A stretch of DNA of 64,000 nucleotides from Girardinichthys multiradiatus (GCF_021462225.1 NC_061811.1:6845663-6909662), one strand, 5' to 3'. Positions 13,001 to 25,081 are shown, counted from the stretch's first letter. Translations and numbers: made by a program. Notes: generated by a model not told the origin, from the letters alone.

Positions 13001-16000
13001 CAGCTTTTATATCAAAAACCTACAGTAGATGTTTTTAGTTCTTTCATGGCCCCAGGGGTGTGTCTCTTCAGCTGCTCATGCATGTCCCTTGTAAAACCTT
13101 ACAGAGCATCCAAAGCTCAAGTTAATTGTTACCTAACTTGAAGTACTTCCATATACTTTACAACATTTCAAACTATGAAAACTTTTAAAACCCGGGTCAA
13201 TAGGGAGTAATTAGATTCTTTTTTTGGCCTGGTGCAAACAAAGCCAGCCAATGACTGGGGCCTCCCTCTCCCTCCATTTTATTGTGAAATTATTTTGGTC
13301 TTTTTGGTAGATGTATACCTATTGTGCAGTGATACTTGGCCAGGGATAATCTGTGCAAAGAGAACCAGGACCAGGTACTGGGACTCAGATGTTACTGTTC
13401 TGTGTGCAAAGTTGTATGCCTCATATTGGATGATATAATAAATGCAAATAAAAATATATTTTTAAATATACTGATTACAATGTTTTATACAAATAGTCAG
13501 AGTTGCTTATGGTGTTTGGTTGCTTTGCTGGTTTAAAGTCTACCAATATTTTCCTGAGAATGAATAGAAAAACCTCTTAAAAAATGCAGCTAACATCCAA
13601 AACCTTTTCTGTGACTTTAGATTATGTTTAACCTCATGCTGTTTTAAAAGGTGGGTAATCAAATTTATCGTCATGCATTATTACGGTAATCACAGCATGT
13701 GTAACTTCTTTCGTGCCTCTAGTTTCTGTGAAACTTACAGAGGTTCCTGTTTTACAAGTTAGTTGTCTTTCCACCTGTATGTAAAACATTTAGGCCTCTG
13801 AGCTATGAGGCAGCCACCCCATTCTGTGTTACTGCTTAATGATTTGCAAAAAACTATTACAGCTGAGAAAGACCCTTGAGCTCACTGCAGAGTACAGCAC
13901 AGGTTATGTGATGGCCTCCCTATACAGTTTCAATAAACTACAGAAAGGCATTTTCTTGTCAATCATTTCACTCAGGTTCTTGGTAAATAATCATTTACTT
14001 CCACAGCTTTGCATTCTGTATCGCAAATGTCTGGCGCATTAGACTGTGCTTGTGCTGTAGATGAGGTAAATTATGCCGATTGATAATAACAACATCCCCT
14101 CCCTCTCTGTATGCACAAAGAAAAAATTAGCACTGCACCTCAGCCTCCCCTGTTTGTGTCAGTCAGACCATCCACCTATCTGCCTGTCCATCCTCTCCTT
14201 TCCCATCTCTACTGACAGTTCCATCAGCCCTTTCTTTCTGTCTGCCTTGCCATGGCTGTGCTGACAGCTCCTCGGCCGCAATGCCGTCGCAGTGTTCTGC
14301 TCCGTCATGGCCACTGGAGCGACGCCTGCACTCTCTCAGCCGATCGACAGGACCACCGCTTTTTTCTCACGCTTTTTTTTCCTCCCTTAAGAAGTTTATT
14401 TCGCTCATTCCTTCAGTTGCTGCCACACTTAGTCCTGGCTTTCCGCTCATCATTCTCCATCTCCATCTTCCTCCACAGCTGACCATCTTGTTTCTAAGAA
14501 ACTGACTGAAGCAGCAACAGGGGAGGATGTGATAGAAACTATGTGTAAGGTTCTGCTCAAAATCCCAAAGCATTCTGCCGGTGCATCTTGTGCTCTTCAT
14601 GCACCCCATGCTGTGTCTGCACCTTGACTCCATGCCTGCTTGCAAAGCTGCCTCCCTCAAAAGGTCCCAAACAAACAGCTTTAACAACACAGGAGCTGGA
14701 CACCTTGATTTCCTTTACACATAAGCCTCCTACATGAATCTATCTGATGACTACGATAAGAGAATTGGACTTCTCTAACATAATGATCAGCAAACAAAGA
14801 ATCTGTTTCTGCAAACCACATTCTCTGGGAAAGAAAAAGCCCATGTTCGGCACCTTCTACACAGAAAACTACTAAAAAACACCGCAATACAGCACAGCAG
14901 AGAGCAAAATCCTCACAAGTAGGTCATGTGGGGGTGGGGATGCTGGGGGGGTACAGCCCATCTGGAGCAGTGCATTCTGAGTAGTTGACTGCAGATGAAG
15001 GCAAGACCGCGACGAGAGAGCTGTATTTAAACAATCTTCCTCTGTATCTGTTTCTTTTTTCTTTAAATTCTCTTTGACCTTGACACTTGCTGCGTCAAAT
15101 GTTCTGACAACCTGTTTCACTTCCTCGCAGGAAGGTAGAATGATCGGTTACCAGGAATCAGAGAGTGGGAGGTGTAAAAACCGGATAAATGTGCAAAATG
15201 CGATACCTGTGCAGACTTCATTGTAGGTCGGGTTGGGTGTAAATCCCCCGGCAAACCCCACCTGGGTGGAGAAGACTCCAGGAAGCTGCCAGAACAGTTT
15301 CTCAGCTCCCCAGAAACAACCCATTCCTGCATGGACACATATTCACAGTAGGCCTATCGCACTGTGTCGAACAAAGATTTGACAAATGCGGTAACAGATT
15401 ATCTTATAGTGAAGTTTCAGTTTTTAAAAATGGGTAATTGTGTCATCTCACCAAACATGATGGTTTCCATGCCTTGTGGAAAAGGCTCCACGGTGGGATT
15501 CCCATTAACTGCATGCTTGTCTGTAAGATGAAAAGTGTAAACAGTGTTATTGTATCATAATAATAAAACAAAACTGTGTGAGTTTCAATGTGTGAGTAAA
15601 AGAGGTTAAATGCAGCTTCTAGTCAGCCTCACAGGCTCTCATTTAGCGACATCCTGGCCCAGGCTGACGGATCAGAGGTAGAGGCTTCTGAGCAGAAAGA
15701 TATTTAAGAGATTACACAGCTTTGATTGCCTCTCTGATTCTCAGTGCAGTCCTCTTATCAGAATCTACAACTACATACATTAAAGTCATTATCTTTTGGT
15801 CTATGTTACACAGATGGCTCAAGTGTCCAGCCAGAGTTGGCACAACAGGGTGTCCCCATTGCAAACTCCTAAAATCACCTATGCGTTGAGCAATGCGTTG
15901 CGAAAGTATTCATACTCATTGAGGTTTTTCACATTTTGTCGCATAACAACCACAAACTGGGTATATTATTGGGATTTTTCATGCAAAATTGTTAAACTGT

Positions 16001-19000
16001 AAATCATGCACAGTTTAATTATTTTTAACAGGTGAAGTCTGGAAAGTGTGAATGCATTTTTATTCTGCCCCCCTTTATTCTGAGACCCTTGAATAAGATC
16101 CAGTGCAAAAAATATCCATTAAATGCCACCTACTTAGTAAACAGATACTCCCGGGGTGTAAATTGATCTCAGTATAAATCCAGCAGTTCTGTTTGTGGCC
16201 TCAGAAGTTTGTTAGAGAATATTAGAGAACAAGGTCCTGGGAAGATGAATGGAGCTAAATACAGCACAATCCTAGAACGCCTGTTAGAGGCTGCAAAATG
16301 CTTGAGACTTTCACCATCCAGCAGGACACTGACGCCAAACCTCCAGCCAGATTTCAATGAAGTGGTTTAGATCAAAGCAGATGCATATGTTAGAATGGTC
16401 TACTCAAAGTCCTGTTATAAATCCAATTAAGAATCTGTGTCATGACTCTAAAACCAATGTTCGCAGATAGCTTTTATCCAGTTTTTCTGAGCTTGAGCAA
16501 ATTTCAGTCTTTAGATGTGCACAGCTGGTAGACACACACCCAATGGACCTGGCGCTATAGAGAAAGGTGGTTTTACAATGTGTTGACTCAAGGGGATGGA
16601 ATACATATGCACAACACACATTTTTTATTTGTAAAACACAATGTAAAAAATTTCTTTCACTTCACAATCCTGCACTTTGTGTTGATATATCACATAAAAT
16701 CCCATAAAAATAAATTTAGCCTTATGGTTGATCAAAATGTTGAAAAGGTCAGTTAGCATTAATGCCTTTGGAAGCCACCGGTTTGCAGCTGCATACTCTT
16801 ACGGACAGAGGACACACATTATGCTGTCCCAATCTCATTCTCATCATGGTGAAAACCTCCAACCCGTAAAACAAAACAGAGTACAGAAAGAAGATGGTAG
16901 TCCAGGGCCAACGGTGCAGCCTGGAATTACAGCGCTAAAGAGGAAGAGTGTGTGTGTGCGTGTGTGTAGCCCCCAGATATGTCAGGAGGATTAAGATTTA
17001 AGAAGACTGAGGTGACTTATCGTGCAAATCTCCACTAAGCAAGGCTGGTTTGTGCTGCAACCACTAATAGTTGTCTCCAAATAAACAGGCCACAGTGTAC
17101 ACTAAGAGCTTAGCTATATATCGGTAATGGATGCTTACTCCAAGTTCCATGAGGTGATCGCTTAATGTTTGATTAAGTAACGTTATGTGTGACACTGACC
17201 TGAATACTAACGATCACAAATCTGATAAAGACAGAACAGTTCATTTCCTAGACAGGCCTGGGATGATCCTTTACTGTGACAAAAGGCCAAAGACCATTAG
17301 TTCCCTCCAGTTTGCTTCAGACTTAAAGGGGATTATGATAAAGACAGATCTTATACAAGCACTGAAAAGAAAATGTTTTCCCTTGCTGGGACTCTAAAGA
17401 TAAGATATTTTGAAGTAAAAAGAAAGCAATTCTTGTTGGGCATATCGGGGTATTTTTTGATATTTCACAAAATTGTTTGGTTTCCGGTGCAGTAACAAAT
17501 TGCAGACACATGAAGGACTAAAATGTCACGGAGGCCTGGATGCCCCAAGGCAACCGCTTTGTGGCCTCCTATTGAGCAGCAGTTCTGTTTTTTTAAGCAG
17601 CAGGTTGTTTGGCACTGCCAGGTCACGCTCACACGAACACTTAACCGCAGAATCAAAGCACGTCTACGTGAGGAGCATGCTAAATCTTTTCACTCTTGTT
17701 GGATGACTTAAGACGTTGGAAGAACAGAAGAAATGATCATCATCTTCTTCTACCGATTTCATCCCCTGGTGTTGCCAAATGACTTTAAGAGGTAAAATGA
17801 AAGAGTGAGAGGGAGTGAAGTGTGAGATAAAGGAGTAGGAGGAGAAGAAAGGATAGTCCGAGGAGGAGATATCCGCCTGCCAAAACAATAAAAGGAGTAA
17901 ATAGCCAGTTAGAAGCAACAGCTAAGAGTTCCAGCGAGGAAGTGAAAGACTCCCCTGGCTTTCAGACAACCAAACCTTTGGGCACTTTATAAAGAGATGA
18001 AGCACTTCATTTAAGTGAGAACAAAAAAGAAAACAAACGCACAAACAAGAAAACATACAATAAAGAAGAAGCAAGTTAGCCTAGGACCTGTTGACAAGGT
18101 ATCCTTTCGTTTCAGCTGAACTCCATCTTCAATTCACACTTGCTTTCTCACACCACCTCACTTTGCTCTTACAAGCACATGTACGATGGCGTGCATGCAA
18201 TCTGCAGCACAACTGTTGGTTCACCAACTGCTGAAGTGTTTTTTTTTCTTGTGAAGGAGCTGGCAGAGGTCCAGTTGGTGCCAGTTGTGCCTGGTTTAGC
18301 ACACCTTCCCTCACAGCAGACGAGCACCCACACCGCATTCTGCAAGAATTACCCCATCTTACACACACGCATCGAGAAAGAACGGGCTGAATACCCTCAC
18401 TACACTACCTTACTACGCCAGCAAAAGAAAGAAAAGAAGACAATAAAAAAACAAGCAGGGAGGGGGATTGCTGGGGCTTACAAAAGAAGTTAACAGGCTG
18501 AAAATGTGGGAAGGACTTTTTTCCATTTTGTATGGGATCTGGGCATTAGTTCTTTAGCACACCTTTGTTTTTGCAAATATCTGGAAAGTGCAGATCACAG
18601 TGTACACCATGTAAGGAATGAAGTAAAATCCTTTGGTCACATTTTGTTGCTTTTAGCCTAGCTGCTGTAGGCGGCTGGATCTGAACCAAAACATTGGACG
18701 AGACGCCCTACTATTTTGCTTGAATCAAGGTGACTACTGTTCAGGGACACAACAAGCTGTTTAGCGGATAACAAACACACAGTTTGAAGTCTTTTGGTGG
18801 ATTTGTTTAGCCTTTGATACTCTCCGATTCTACCTATGGTCTTGTTTCTCACCCGTACAACCGAAGTCCAAGCGTTGCTGCCTCCTCACACAGAGACACG
18901 GGAGAGGTACCATCCCAGCATGCCAAAACTGGTGGCGTTAGGTTGATTTCCAGACTGATCTGTTTATTTCCTTCCAAAAATCCTCTCCTTCCCTTTCTCT

Positions 19001-22000
19001 TCCCTCCCTCTTGCCATTCCTCTTTCTAGTTGAACACAGGTTGGCAGGGAGTCAGGCACGAGTCGTCGGAGGAGGCTGGTGCTTTATACTGATGCCAACT
19101 ACCCTCTGCTGGATGGGAGGAAGGGTATGGGCGAGAAAAGAGTTGGGCAAAGGGGGGAGGGCAAGACTGGAGGAAGACTGAAATCTGTTCTAATAGTACA
19201 AAAAGAGGTACATTAAGGAACCAACCAGAGTGACCTTTAAACAACCAAAGGAACTTTGTGACACACTCAAACATACACTCACTGTCCACTTTATTATGTA
19301 CACCTTGCTAGTTCCCAGCTGGATCCCCTTTAGCCTTCAGAAATGCCTTAGTTTTTTGTGGCATAGATTCAACAAGGTTTAAGAAGATAGGGTCTATTTC
19401 TGAGATTTTGGTCCATATTTAAATGATTGCATCACACAGGTATAGAAATTATCTCAGCTGAACCTCCATGTTGTAAATCGTCCATTAATCCACATCTAAA
19501 AGGCGCTCTGTTAAACTAAGATCTGGTGACTCTGGAGGCCACCGAGTACTGTGAAGTCATTGTCATGGTTAAGAAAGCAGTTTGAGAAAATTTGGGTTGT
19601 TTAGTGTCTGTACATTGGATAAAATCATTAATAACTTGTTTTTGCATTGTGTTTTTTTCTAAATCTAGACCAAAAATCCAATATAACCTTGTTATTGATT
19701 AAACAAAGATTAATCTTTGTTGATTAATTAATTAATCTCTGACAAGGAACTTGAGAAGTTTGGCCATGATGTATTGCTTGGTGATGGGCCTATAGGCATT
19801 TAGAATAGAGGGATCTGCCTCTTTTAAGAGGGGAAAGACATGGGGCAGATGTGTGTTTAGAGTCATTGTCCAATTGGAATCCAGTTGGAATTCGGTGGTA
19901 TTCCACTAAAGTCTTGAAACCATCTAACCTCAAACCTGAACTGGAAACTGCAAGAATAGCACTGTCACTGTCCACAGAAAAGTTAGTTTAACATCAAAAT
20001 GGACTGAGAGGATGCCAGCTGAAAAAGGAGACCCAGCTCCAAAATCAAGAACTTCATGCTCAGATTTTATCTTCAAGATAAGAGAATGATTGAAGAGCTT
20101 GGCAAAATGACATAAAAGTATTCCTGGAAAGTCAACATGAGGCTTTTCAAGCCAAGAACACTATCCCAACTGCCAAGCAAGGTGGTGGCAGCATTGTACT
20201 AAGGGTCTATTTCACATGATACATTGCACAAGGTGGATGAAATAGAAAGAATGGAAGACTACTTATAAAGTCCTCAACTTCACCTAAAATGAAAAATCTG
20301 TCATCTGAAATTGCTCTGACCTCAAAAGGGGTGGTGGTTGTGGAGGACTCAAACGCAGTCAATTGGGAGGCAGAGATGGAGCAAAAAAACTTACAAAAAC
20401 AAAGCCCAAGGTCCAAAAACATAAACTGAAGATCATGAAACCTTTGAAATCCAAAAACAAACCAGGAACAAGGAGGGAGACGGTGAGGGCAGAATTACAA
20501 AGGACAGACTAGAACAGTATCAAGCAGTATTGAACAGATGAACCAGCAAAGAACAATGACAACCAGTGAGCTTGTATATTGAAGGAAGAGTGAAGAATGA
20601 TATTGAATTCAAGTTAGAGAATAAACAAGAATAAACAAAAAATACTAAACACAAAGGAATAAACTAATATGGCAACACCTTTTTAGCAAAAATGCACACA
20701 GAGAAAGGAACTGAACACAACAAAACTATTTAAATACAGAACTCAGAAGTAATCAAAACACTCAGTGACCATAAAATCAACCCTATTGAAAGTTTCTGGA
20801 CTATTCCTAAAAACTAGACCCGTAAGTAAAAATCCACAACAAATTTAAACCTGTGGACCCTATTCTTGTTTAAAATCATCATTAACATTATATTCAGCAT
20901 AATCATTCGACCCACCCAAAAGAACAGTTCAAATAAATAATCTCCAAAGCTCCAAATTAATACATTCATGCTGCTGATGAGTGGTTGTGAACTTCTGACT
21001 AGAACTGTAAATTAAAGTACCAACTAAACAGATCCTACTATGAGTATGCTCCATTTATGTGCATTTAACTTTCTTTACCCTAATTACCCCAGATAATTAA
21101 TACTCTGCCATAAGATCGTGGAATGTGAATTATCTGCAATTAAGCCAACACAACAACACAGTGAGATCCTCTTCACTCTCGGTTAACTCCTTATGAATAT
21201 TCTTCGCAAATTCCTTATATTAATTATTTGCCTATTTGCTTGAATCAATTATGTTTTCCAGGAACAATGACAAAAAGGAAACCTGAGTTAGAGGCCATGA
21301 GCACAAAAAACTAACTAACATTAAAGGATACCTTCCTTCACACAAAGCGAATCCTTCTCTTTTATTTAGCTCACGTTTGTTGACCTAATTTGCATCCCTA
21401 CTTTGTCATTACAGTTTAAACTATCTCATAAACTAAATAAAAAAGGGCATCTAGAGAGGGCTGTGAAACAATACTGGCAATATATCCTTGCCATGAATCT
21501 GCTTTAAACAGTTACAGCGAAACACATAGCAGAAATTGATTTCAGTCAGCTTGCCCCCTCCTCATCCTGTAAAGAAGAAATATTGGCAGTCTATCCTGCA
21601 CTGACTCAAAATAATAGCTACTGTGCCCCTACCATGTAGCAATCTGCCATTGGATCATTCTTGCCAAGGTCACAGAATACATCACACAAACCGCAGCGAG
21701 GGAGGGAATGCAGGACAACAGGAAACCAAACCAGGAACTAGGTGCTTCTTTAACAAGGTGCCAGGGCAACAGACTACTTTGAAAACGAGTGATGTTCATT
21801 GCACACAGGTGTACAGTGGTGTCCACTCACAGGACCACAAGGCAGGTACTGCACTGGGCACCAGTGAAGACACTCCTTAAATTGCCTATGTCTGAAGGGC
21901 CACAGTGGCAAACACATACACTGGAGACAGAAAAACACCATCCTCATCTAAACTGCCACCCCCATGGTGAAAGGGGAGGAACAGATTTCTGCCATGCCGT

Positions 22001-24085
22001 GTCTCCGAGCTGCTTCGACAGACGGAGAGGCAACTTATGACGGGGTGGAGCCCTCATGCGCATAATGCCCAGATGGGCCCCTGGATGCTGTGGTACCTCT
22101 TCCTCCTATGCAGCTCCCACAATGCACTTAGCAGACGCAACTGTCTGAATGGGTGACAAATGCAAGCACCCAGCTCATATTGCATAATTTTCTCATTTGT
22201 GGCATAACTAGCCATTCTATTTCACAAGAGAAATCGAAGCAGGTCAATGAAAGTATCCCAGCGTTATCAGACAAGTGGTAAAACTGTTGACAGCAACCTC
22301 TGACAACAAATGACCCAGCAGGATTATATAGCCACAACAATTCAAAGATTTTCACTGTGTTTTTCAGGGGCAAACTTTGGCTATATTTCAGATAATAGGA
22401 GCCCCAACATTTTCCCTGTAGGTGAGCGTTGAGTGACTGCTGAATGTTTGTGTATGTGCAGTAAAGATGTAGTTCAGCTATAGTACACATCTGTGAAGTG
22501 TTTGCCATCTTTCTAAGGACTGCTAGTGGTAATGTAGGCGCTTGCTCCTCCTGTTCCTTTAAACTTCACTGTCTTTGGCTTCACTTTATGCATAAGATAT
22601 TAACTGAAGGCTGAAACCCCAGCCTTGAAAACAAGAGTTTTTGCACCCTGATTTGATTGTTTATGGGTGGGAGACACAGTAAAGACAAGCAGAGAAGATG
22701 CAAACTGCATTATGTTACCCTGTCTTCATTGACTTGATCGTAATAAGAGGGTTAAAAGTGACCAACAGCATAAATTGACCTATTTTGAAGCCCGTAATAG
22801 CCTATACCATGTTCAATAAAATGTTTTTAGGGCAGAGATAACTATTAAAGGCTAATCAAATCAATGTATTTCCTGTTCGTGTTTTGATTCTATAATCCTG
22901 GGTTATGATTTGTCATTTACTGATTAATGTTGACCTCTACCCACCAGATGAACAATTGGCACATGGGCATTAGAGCCAGACCATGCAGCAATGGAAGAAA
23001 ATGGCCTGGTATAAAGAATCATGTTTCTTTTAAATCAAATGGATGACACCCAGTGCACACCCAGTGCATGAAACGTTTACCTTGTTGGGTTTCAGCTCAT
23101 GGCACCTGGCTGTACTATGAGAAGAAGGCAAGATCATGAAGGCAATGTTATGGCTCGGGAAATGTTCTGCCAGAAAACTCTGGGTCCTGCCTTCAATTAA
23201 GATTGGACTTGACATGCAGAGCATGTTCAACCCTTAACAACAACACAACTGCACAGTAGCACAGTTGTGCAACTTTCTTGCCTTTCTGCAAGAAGGTTGC
23301 ATGTTCTGCCTTTGCATGCCTGGGTTCTCTTTGAGTACTCTGGCTTCCTCCCTGTGTCTCAAAGCATGCACGTTAGGTTAATATACCTCTCAAAATTGTC
23401 CATGGTCGTTTGTCCTATTGTCTCTGTGTTTTATTGTGATGGACTGGAAACCTGCACAGGGTGAACCCTGCTGGAAATAGCCACCAGCCCCCAGGTCATA
23501 ATTTTATGCCTGATCTGTGTATTCTAGTTAGATTTTTTATGTTTATTCAGAGAATGTTTGTAAAACTAATTTATATCCAAACAATCTGTTGTTGCTGGGT
23601 TTTGGCTCATGAGGTCATGCTCATCTGGGGCTAAAAATGTACAATCGAGGTCTCTCTTTGATTTAGATATGTGTGAAAATATATATTTATTCATAAAACT
23701 AATAAATGAAAAAAGAAACATTAAAGTAGTCGTGTTCTTTATATTTTTGAACATTAGTTATCCTGAAGCCATAGTGTGTGTGTGTGTGTGTGTGTTTCCA
23801 CGTTACGCAAGTTGCTTTAAAAGTTTTAGCAGATTTGGTTCCAAAAAAAATCTAACTGTAGAATTGTATAAAGGCATTACTCCGTCATTTACCTGCTACG
23901 ACCATTCTCTCCTCCCTTCCCTTCAGAGACCGCTCTCTGTCCGGCAGCACAGTCTTATCTGTCATTCTGTCGGCGGCGAGGAGTGACACGTACACCAGAA
24001 TCAGCCCTGCGCAGTTTCTGAGAGTTTGAGGAAAGGAGCCCGAGTACGGGGGACACTTCCGGGAAGCTTTCATAACGGCCTCCAT
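9959..24085 (-). CDS. msra: msra, peptide-methionine (S)-S-oxide reductase, 5' part only (4 exons; 3' exons beyond the left edge)
   Basis: Reduces methionine-S-sulfoxide in proteins and free methionine back to methionine; the vertebrate enzyme works in mitochondria and cytosol and is recycled by thioredoxin. Exons 24085-23893, 15520-15452, 15326-15207 and 10063-9959 join in phase (every junction splits a codon after base 1) and give 162 residues. The core reads [13 protein letters not shown], with the catalytic Cys at residue 91, then a Tyr in NPTYNEV (122) and a Glu in AHTEVVRVV (134) matching conserved active-site positions of the family. It continues to FWENHEPTQ, a hallmark of MsrA. Vertebrate MsrA is about 235 residues, so roughly 75 C-terminal residues (the GNDHGTQYRS region and the recycling cysteines) are missing; I searched 1-9958 by eye and did not find them. 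Introns are about 8.4 kb, 125 bp and 5.1 kb. Identification is very secure; the exact start is less so. Confidence 0.95.
10639..10718 (+). mobile_element. LINE 3' tail with a perfect 21-bp hairpin at its 5' end
   Basis: The tail 'ggcaataaagcttttctgat' plus GATTCT repeats matches the tail at 1.2 kb. Its 5' part forms an inverted repeat: arms 10639-10659 and 10665-10685, identical over 21 bp, with a 5-base loop. Confidence 0.75.
11500..11720. mobile_element. Possible Tc1-like relic fragment
   Basis: The phrase 'aatgtgaacacccttaaact' followed by 'aatactttttagaacctcctttt' resembles the end region of Tc1-like copies. Very worn and short. Confidence 0.45.
12500..12590 (+). mobile_element. LINE 3' tail
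   Basis: Reads 'ccctgtgaattgttgctata', 'tgaataaacagaatagaatt' and 'gaatta', resembling the tail of the L2-type element at 59.6 kb in direct orientation. Only the end is present. Confidence 0.55.
15207..15326 (-). CDS. msra: msra coding exon 3 (catalytic GCFW exon)
   Basis: 120 bp between acceptor ATGCAG and donor ACAG|GTATCG. It encodes [20 protein letters not shown] and on through [20 protein letters not shown]. The Cys in GCFW is the residue that attacks the sulfoxide in this family. The Tyr of NPTYNEV corresponds to a conserved substrate-binding tyrosine. All residues expected here are intact and there is no stop or frameshift. Confidence 0.97.
15452..15520 (-). CDS. msra: msra coding exon 2
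   Basis: 69 bp between acceptor TTACAG and donor TTTG|GTGAGA. It completes the split Asp codon from exon 1, encodes [20 protein letters not shown] and on to MF, and leaves one base for the Gly of the catalytic motif. This is the segment just before the GCFW motif in all vertebrate MsrA proteins. It is separated from exon 3 by an intron of only about 125 bp. Confidence 0.95.
15893..16747 (+). mobile_element. Tc1-like relic (copy 3)
   Basis: Same family as the copies at 1.1 and 7.9 kb but in the opposite orientation, starting with 'gtttttcacattttgtcgca' and ending 'atatcacataaaatccca'. It is shorter than full length and internally deleted. Lies in msra intron 1, just upstream of exon 2. Confidence 0.8.
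16748..19274. other. msra intron 1, no gene recognised
   Basis: Ordinary mixed sequence. The 117-codon frame at 18140-18493 has no conserved motif, ends in a lysine-rich low-complexity run and is judged accidental. Confidence 0.6.
19275..19600. mobile_element. Degenerate DNA transposon / MITE copy
   Basis: Starts 'ctcactgtccactttattat' and 'gtacacct', then 'gattttggtccatatttaaa' and 'gatctggtgactctggaggcc', phrases of a very common fish repeat with this end. Coding capacity is not recognisable. Confidence 0.6.
19640..20260 (+). mobile_element. Tc1-like relic, plus strand
   Basis: Contains 'gtccacagaaaagttagttt', 'ccaagaacactatcccaact' and 'gccaagcaaggtggtggcag', the region coding for the GGGSIMLWG motif in Tc1 transposases. 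Strongly eroded. Confidence 0.6.
20330..20560. repeat. Possible interspersed repeat (CAAGGAACA-rich)
   Basis: Reads like 'ccaggaacaaggagggagac', with repeated ACAAAGG, AACAATG and CCAAAAAC words. A similar composition occurs at 26440-26830 ('aacaacaaagg', 'aaggaactacatgg'). Probably two copies of one fish transposon family. Low certainty. Confidence 0.35.
20561..23239. other. msra intron 1, possible conserved non-coding stretch
   Basis: Mostly unique sequence. 21040-21260 is dense in homeodomain-type AATTA, TAATTA and ATTAAT words and free of repeats, the look of a regulatory element, but conservation cannot be tested here. No gene. Confidence 0.45.
23240..23490 (+). repeat. SINE-like fish repeat (copy 2, worn)
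   Basis: Shares 'gcaagaaggt', 'tgcatgcctgggttctcttt' and 'tggcttcctccctgtgt', and the closing 'gggtgaaccctgctggaaat', with the copy at 24.7 kb, in the same orientation. The head is largely lost. Lies just downstream of msra exon 1, in intron 1. Confidence 0.65.
23774..23795 (+). repeat. (GT)n microsatellite
   Basis: About 22 bp of GT dinucleotide, 0.1 kb downstream of msra exon 1. Confidence 0.9.
23893..24085 (-). CDS. msra: msra coding exon 1 (N-terminal targeting region)
   Basis: 193 bp from the ATG at 24085 to a GCAG|GTAAAT donor. It encodes 64 residues plus one base. The first 25 residues are basic (K6, R9, K10, R23), followed by a hydrophobic stretch around residues 25-38 ([14 protein letters not shown]). 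This would fit a mitochondrial presequence or signal-anchor-like leader, as known for vertebrate MSRA. A second methionine at residue 41 ([11 protein letters not shown]) could start a cytosolic form. The exon ends REERMVVA and splices into [17 protein letters not shown], matching the human exon boundary region. The open frame continues upstream only to a GTG codon before the ATG. A Met at residue 5 is another possible start. Confidence 0.85.
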
Positions 24086-24330
24086 CACGGGGTTACGTTA
24101 AACGGTGAGGACGGGAGGGAACTTGGAGCAGATCAGACGACACCGGAAAAAATCCCCGCCATCATTATGAATATTCATGGCACGTGGGCCACGTCGTGCG
24201 GTGCATATTAACTAGTCAAGGGGTTAATATGACTTTGGCACAAAAGCCTGCAGAGCACTGTGTGCGGGAACGAAATTACATTTAAATAAATATCCACCGC
24301 ATTCAGCATGCAAATGAGCACTCGCCAATT
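24086..24330 (-). promoter_or_regulatory. Probable msra promoter / 5'UTR region
   Basis: Lies directly upstream of the msra start on the minus strand and is richer in CpG than its surroundings. It contains a palindromic ATGAATATTCAT (24167-24178), a canonical E-box CACGTG (24181-24186) and a POU octamer ATGCAAAT (24308-24315). No clear TATA box is placed to fix a start site. The motifs are seen directly; their function is inferred. Confidence 0.5.
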
Positions 24331-24730
24331 ATCCGCTCCCGTTCTGTGGGAGGTGCTTCTGGTGGAGCAGGTTGAAGCATGGATGTAGCAGTAGTATTGT
24401 CAACTAACCATCATAGTATTGATGGTTAGGACCTAGTGAAAGTGTATGAGCTGGAGGAGACCGGTCTTAATGCTCTGTGCAAGTTTTGGTAAATAGATAT
24501 GCTCATTAGAAACCAGTCACACAAAAATAATAATCAATACAAACTATTAAAATAACATTTGAATGAAATCTCCTTTTCCTTCTGGGGGGATCAGAAACAT
24601 TTTCTGTACATTTAAATTTGGTTTGATTATCTTTTCATATTTAAAATAACAAATGCAGAAAAGAAACAGAAAAGTGTCCTTCACCTCGTCACATCAATGA
24701 CATATATGGTGGGATAGAGTACTTTCTACT

Positions 24731-25081
24731 GGTTGCTCAGTGACGCAGTTGGTAACACTGTTGCCTTGCAGCAAGAAGGTCCTGGGTCCATCTCCTTTCT
24801 GCATGGAGTTTGCATGTTCTCTCCGTGCATGTGTGGGTTCTCTGTAGGTTCTCTGGCTTCCTCTCACAGTCCAAAAACATGACTGTTAGGTTAATTAGTA
24901 TCTCTAAATTGCCCTTAGGGATGAATGGGTGTGTGCATGGTGGTTTGTCCTGTGTGTCTCTGTGTTGCCCTGCAATGGATTGACAACCTGTCCAGGGTGT
25001 ACCCCGCCTCTCGCCCGTAGACTAGCACCAGCTTTCCTCGACAACTTACGGAAGTAGCAGGTATAGAAAATGGACAGATGG
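24731..25081 (+). repeat. SINE-like fish repeat with tRNA-like head (copy 1)
   Basis: Begins 'ggttgctcagtgacgcagtt' and 'ggtaacactgttgcc', then 'ggtcctgggtccatctcc', which resemble the A and B boxes of a tRNA promoter. Continues 'tgcatggagtttgcatgttc' and 'cagtccaaaaacatgac', and ends 'gaaaatggacagatgga'. A second copy is at 23240-23490. The family name cannot be assigned. Confidence 0.75.

Larger units (their letters stand above)
10720..15206. other. msra intron 3, no other gene recognised
   Basis: AT-rich intron between exons 3 and 4. Contains LINE tails and weak Tc1 remnants, plus a pyrimidine-rich block at 14080-14490. Open frames near 14250-14700 are frame-shadowed low-complexity sequence. 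Confidence 0.6.

Noticed and set aside
18140..18493. 117-codon plus-strand frame
   Set aside because: In msra intron 1, ends in a lysine-rich low-complexity run, no family match.
22128..22508. 126-codon minus-strand frame
   Set aside because: No motif, no splice sites joining it to msra, and inside msra intron 1.
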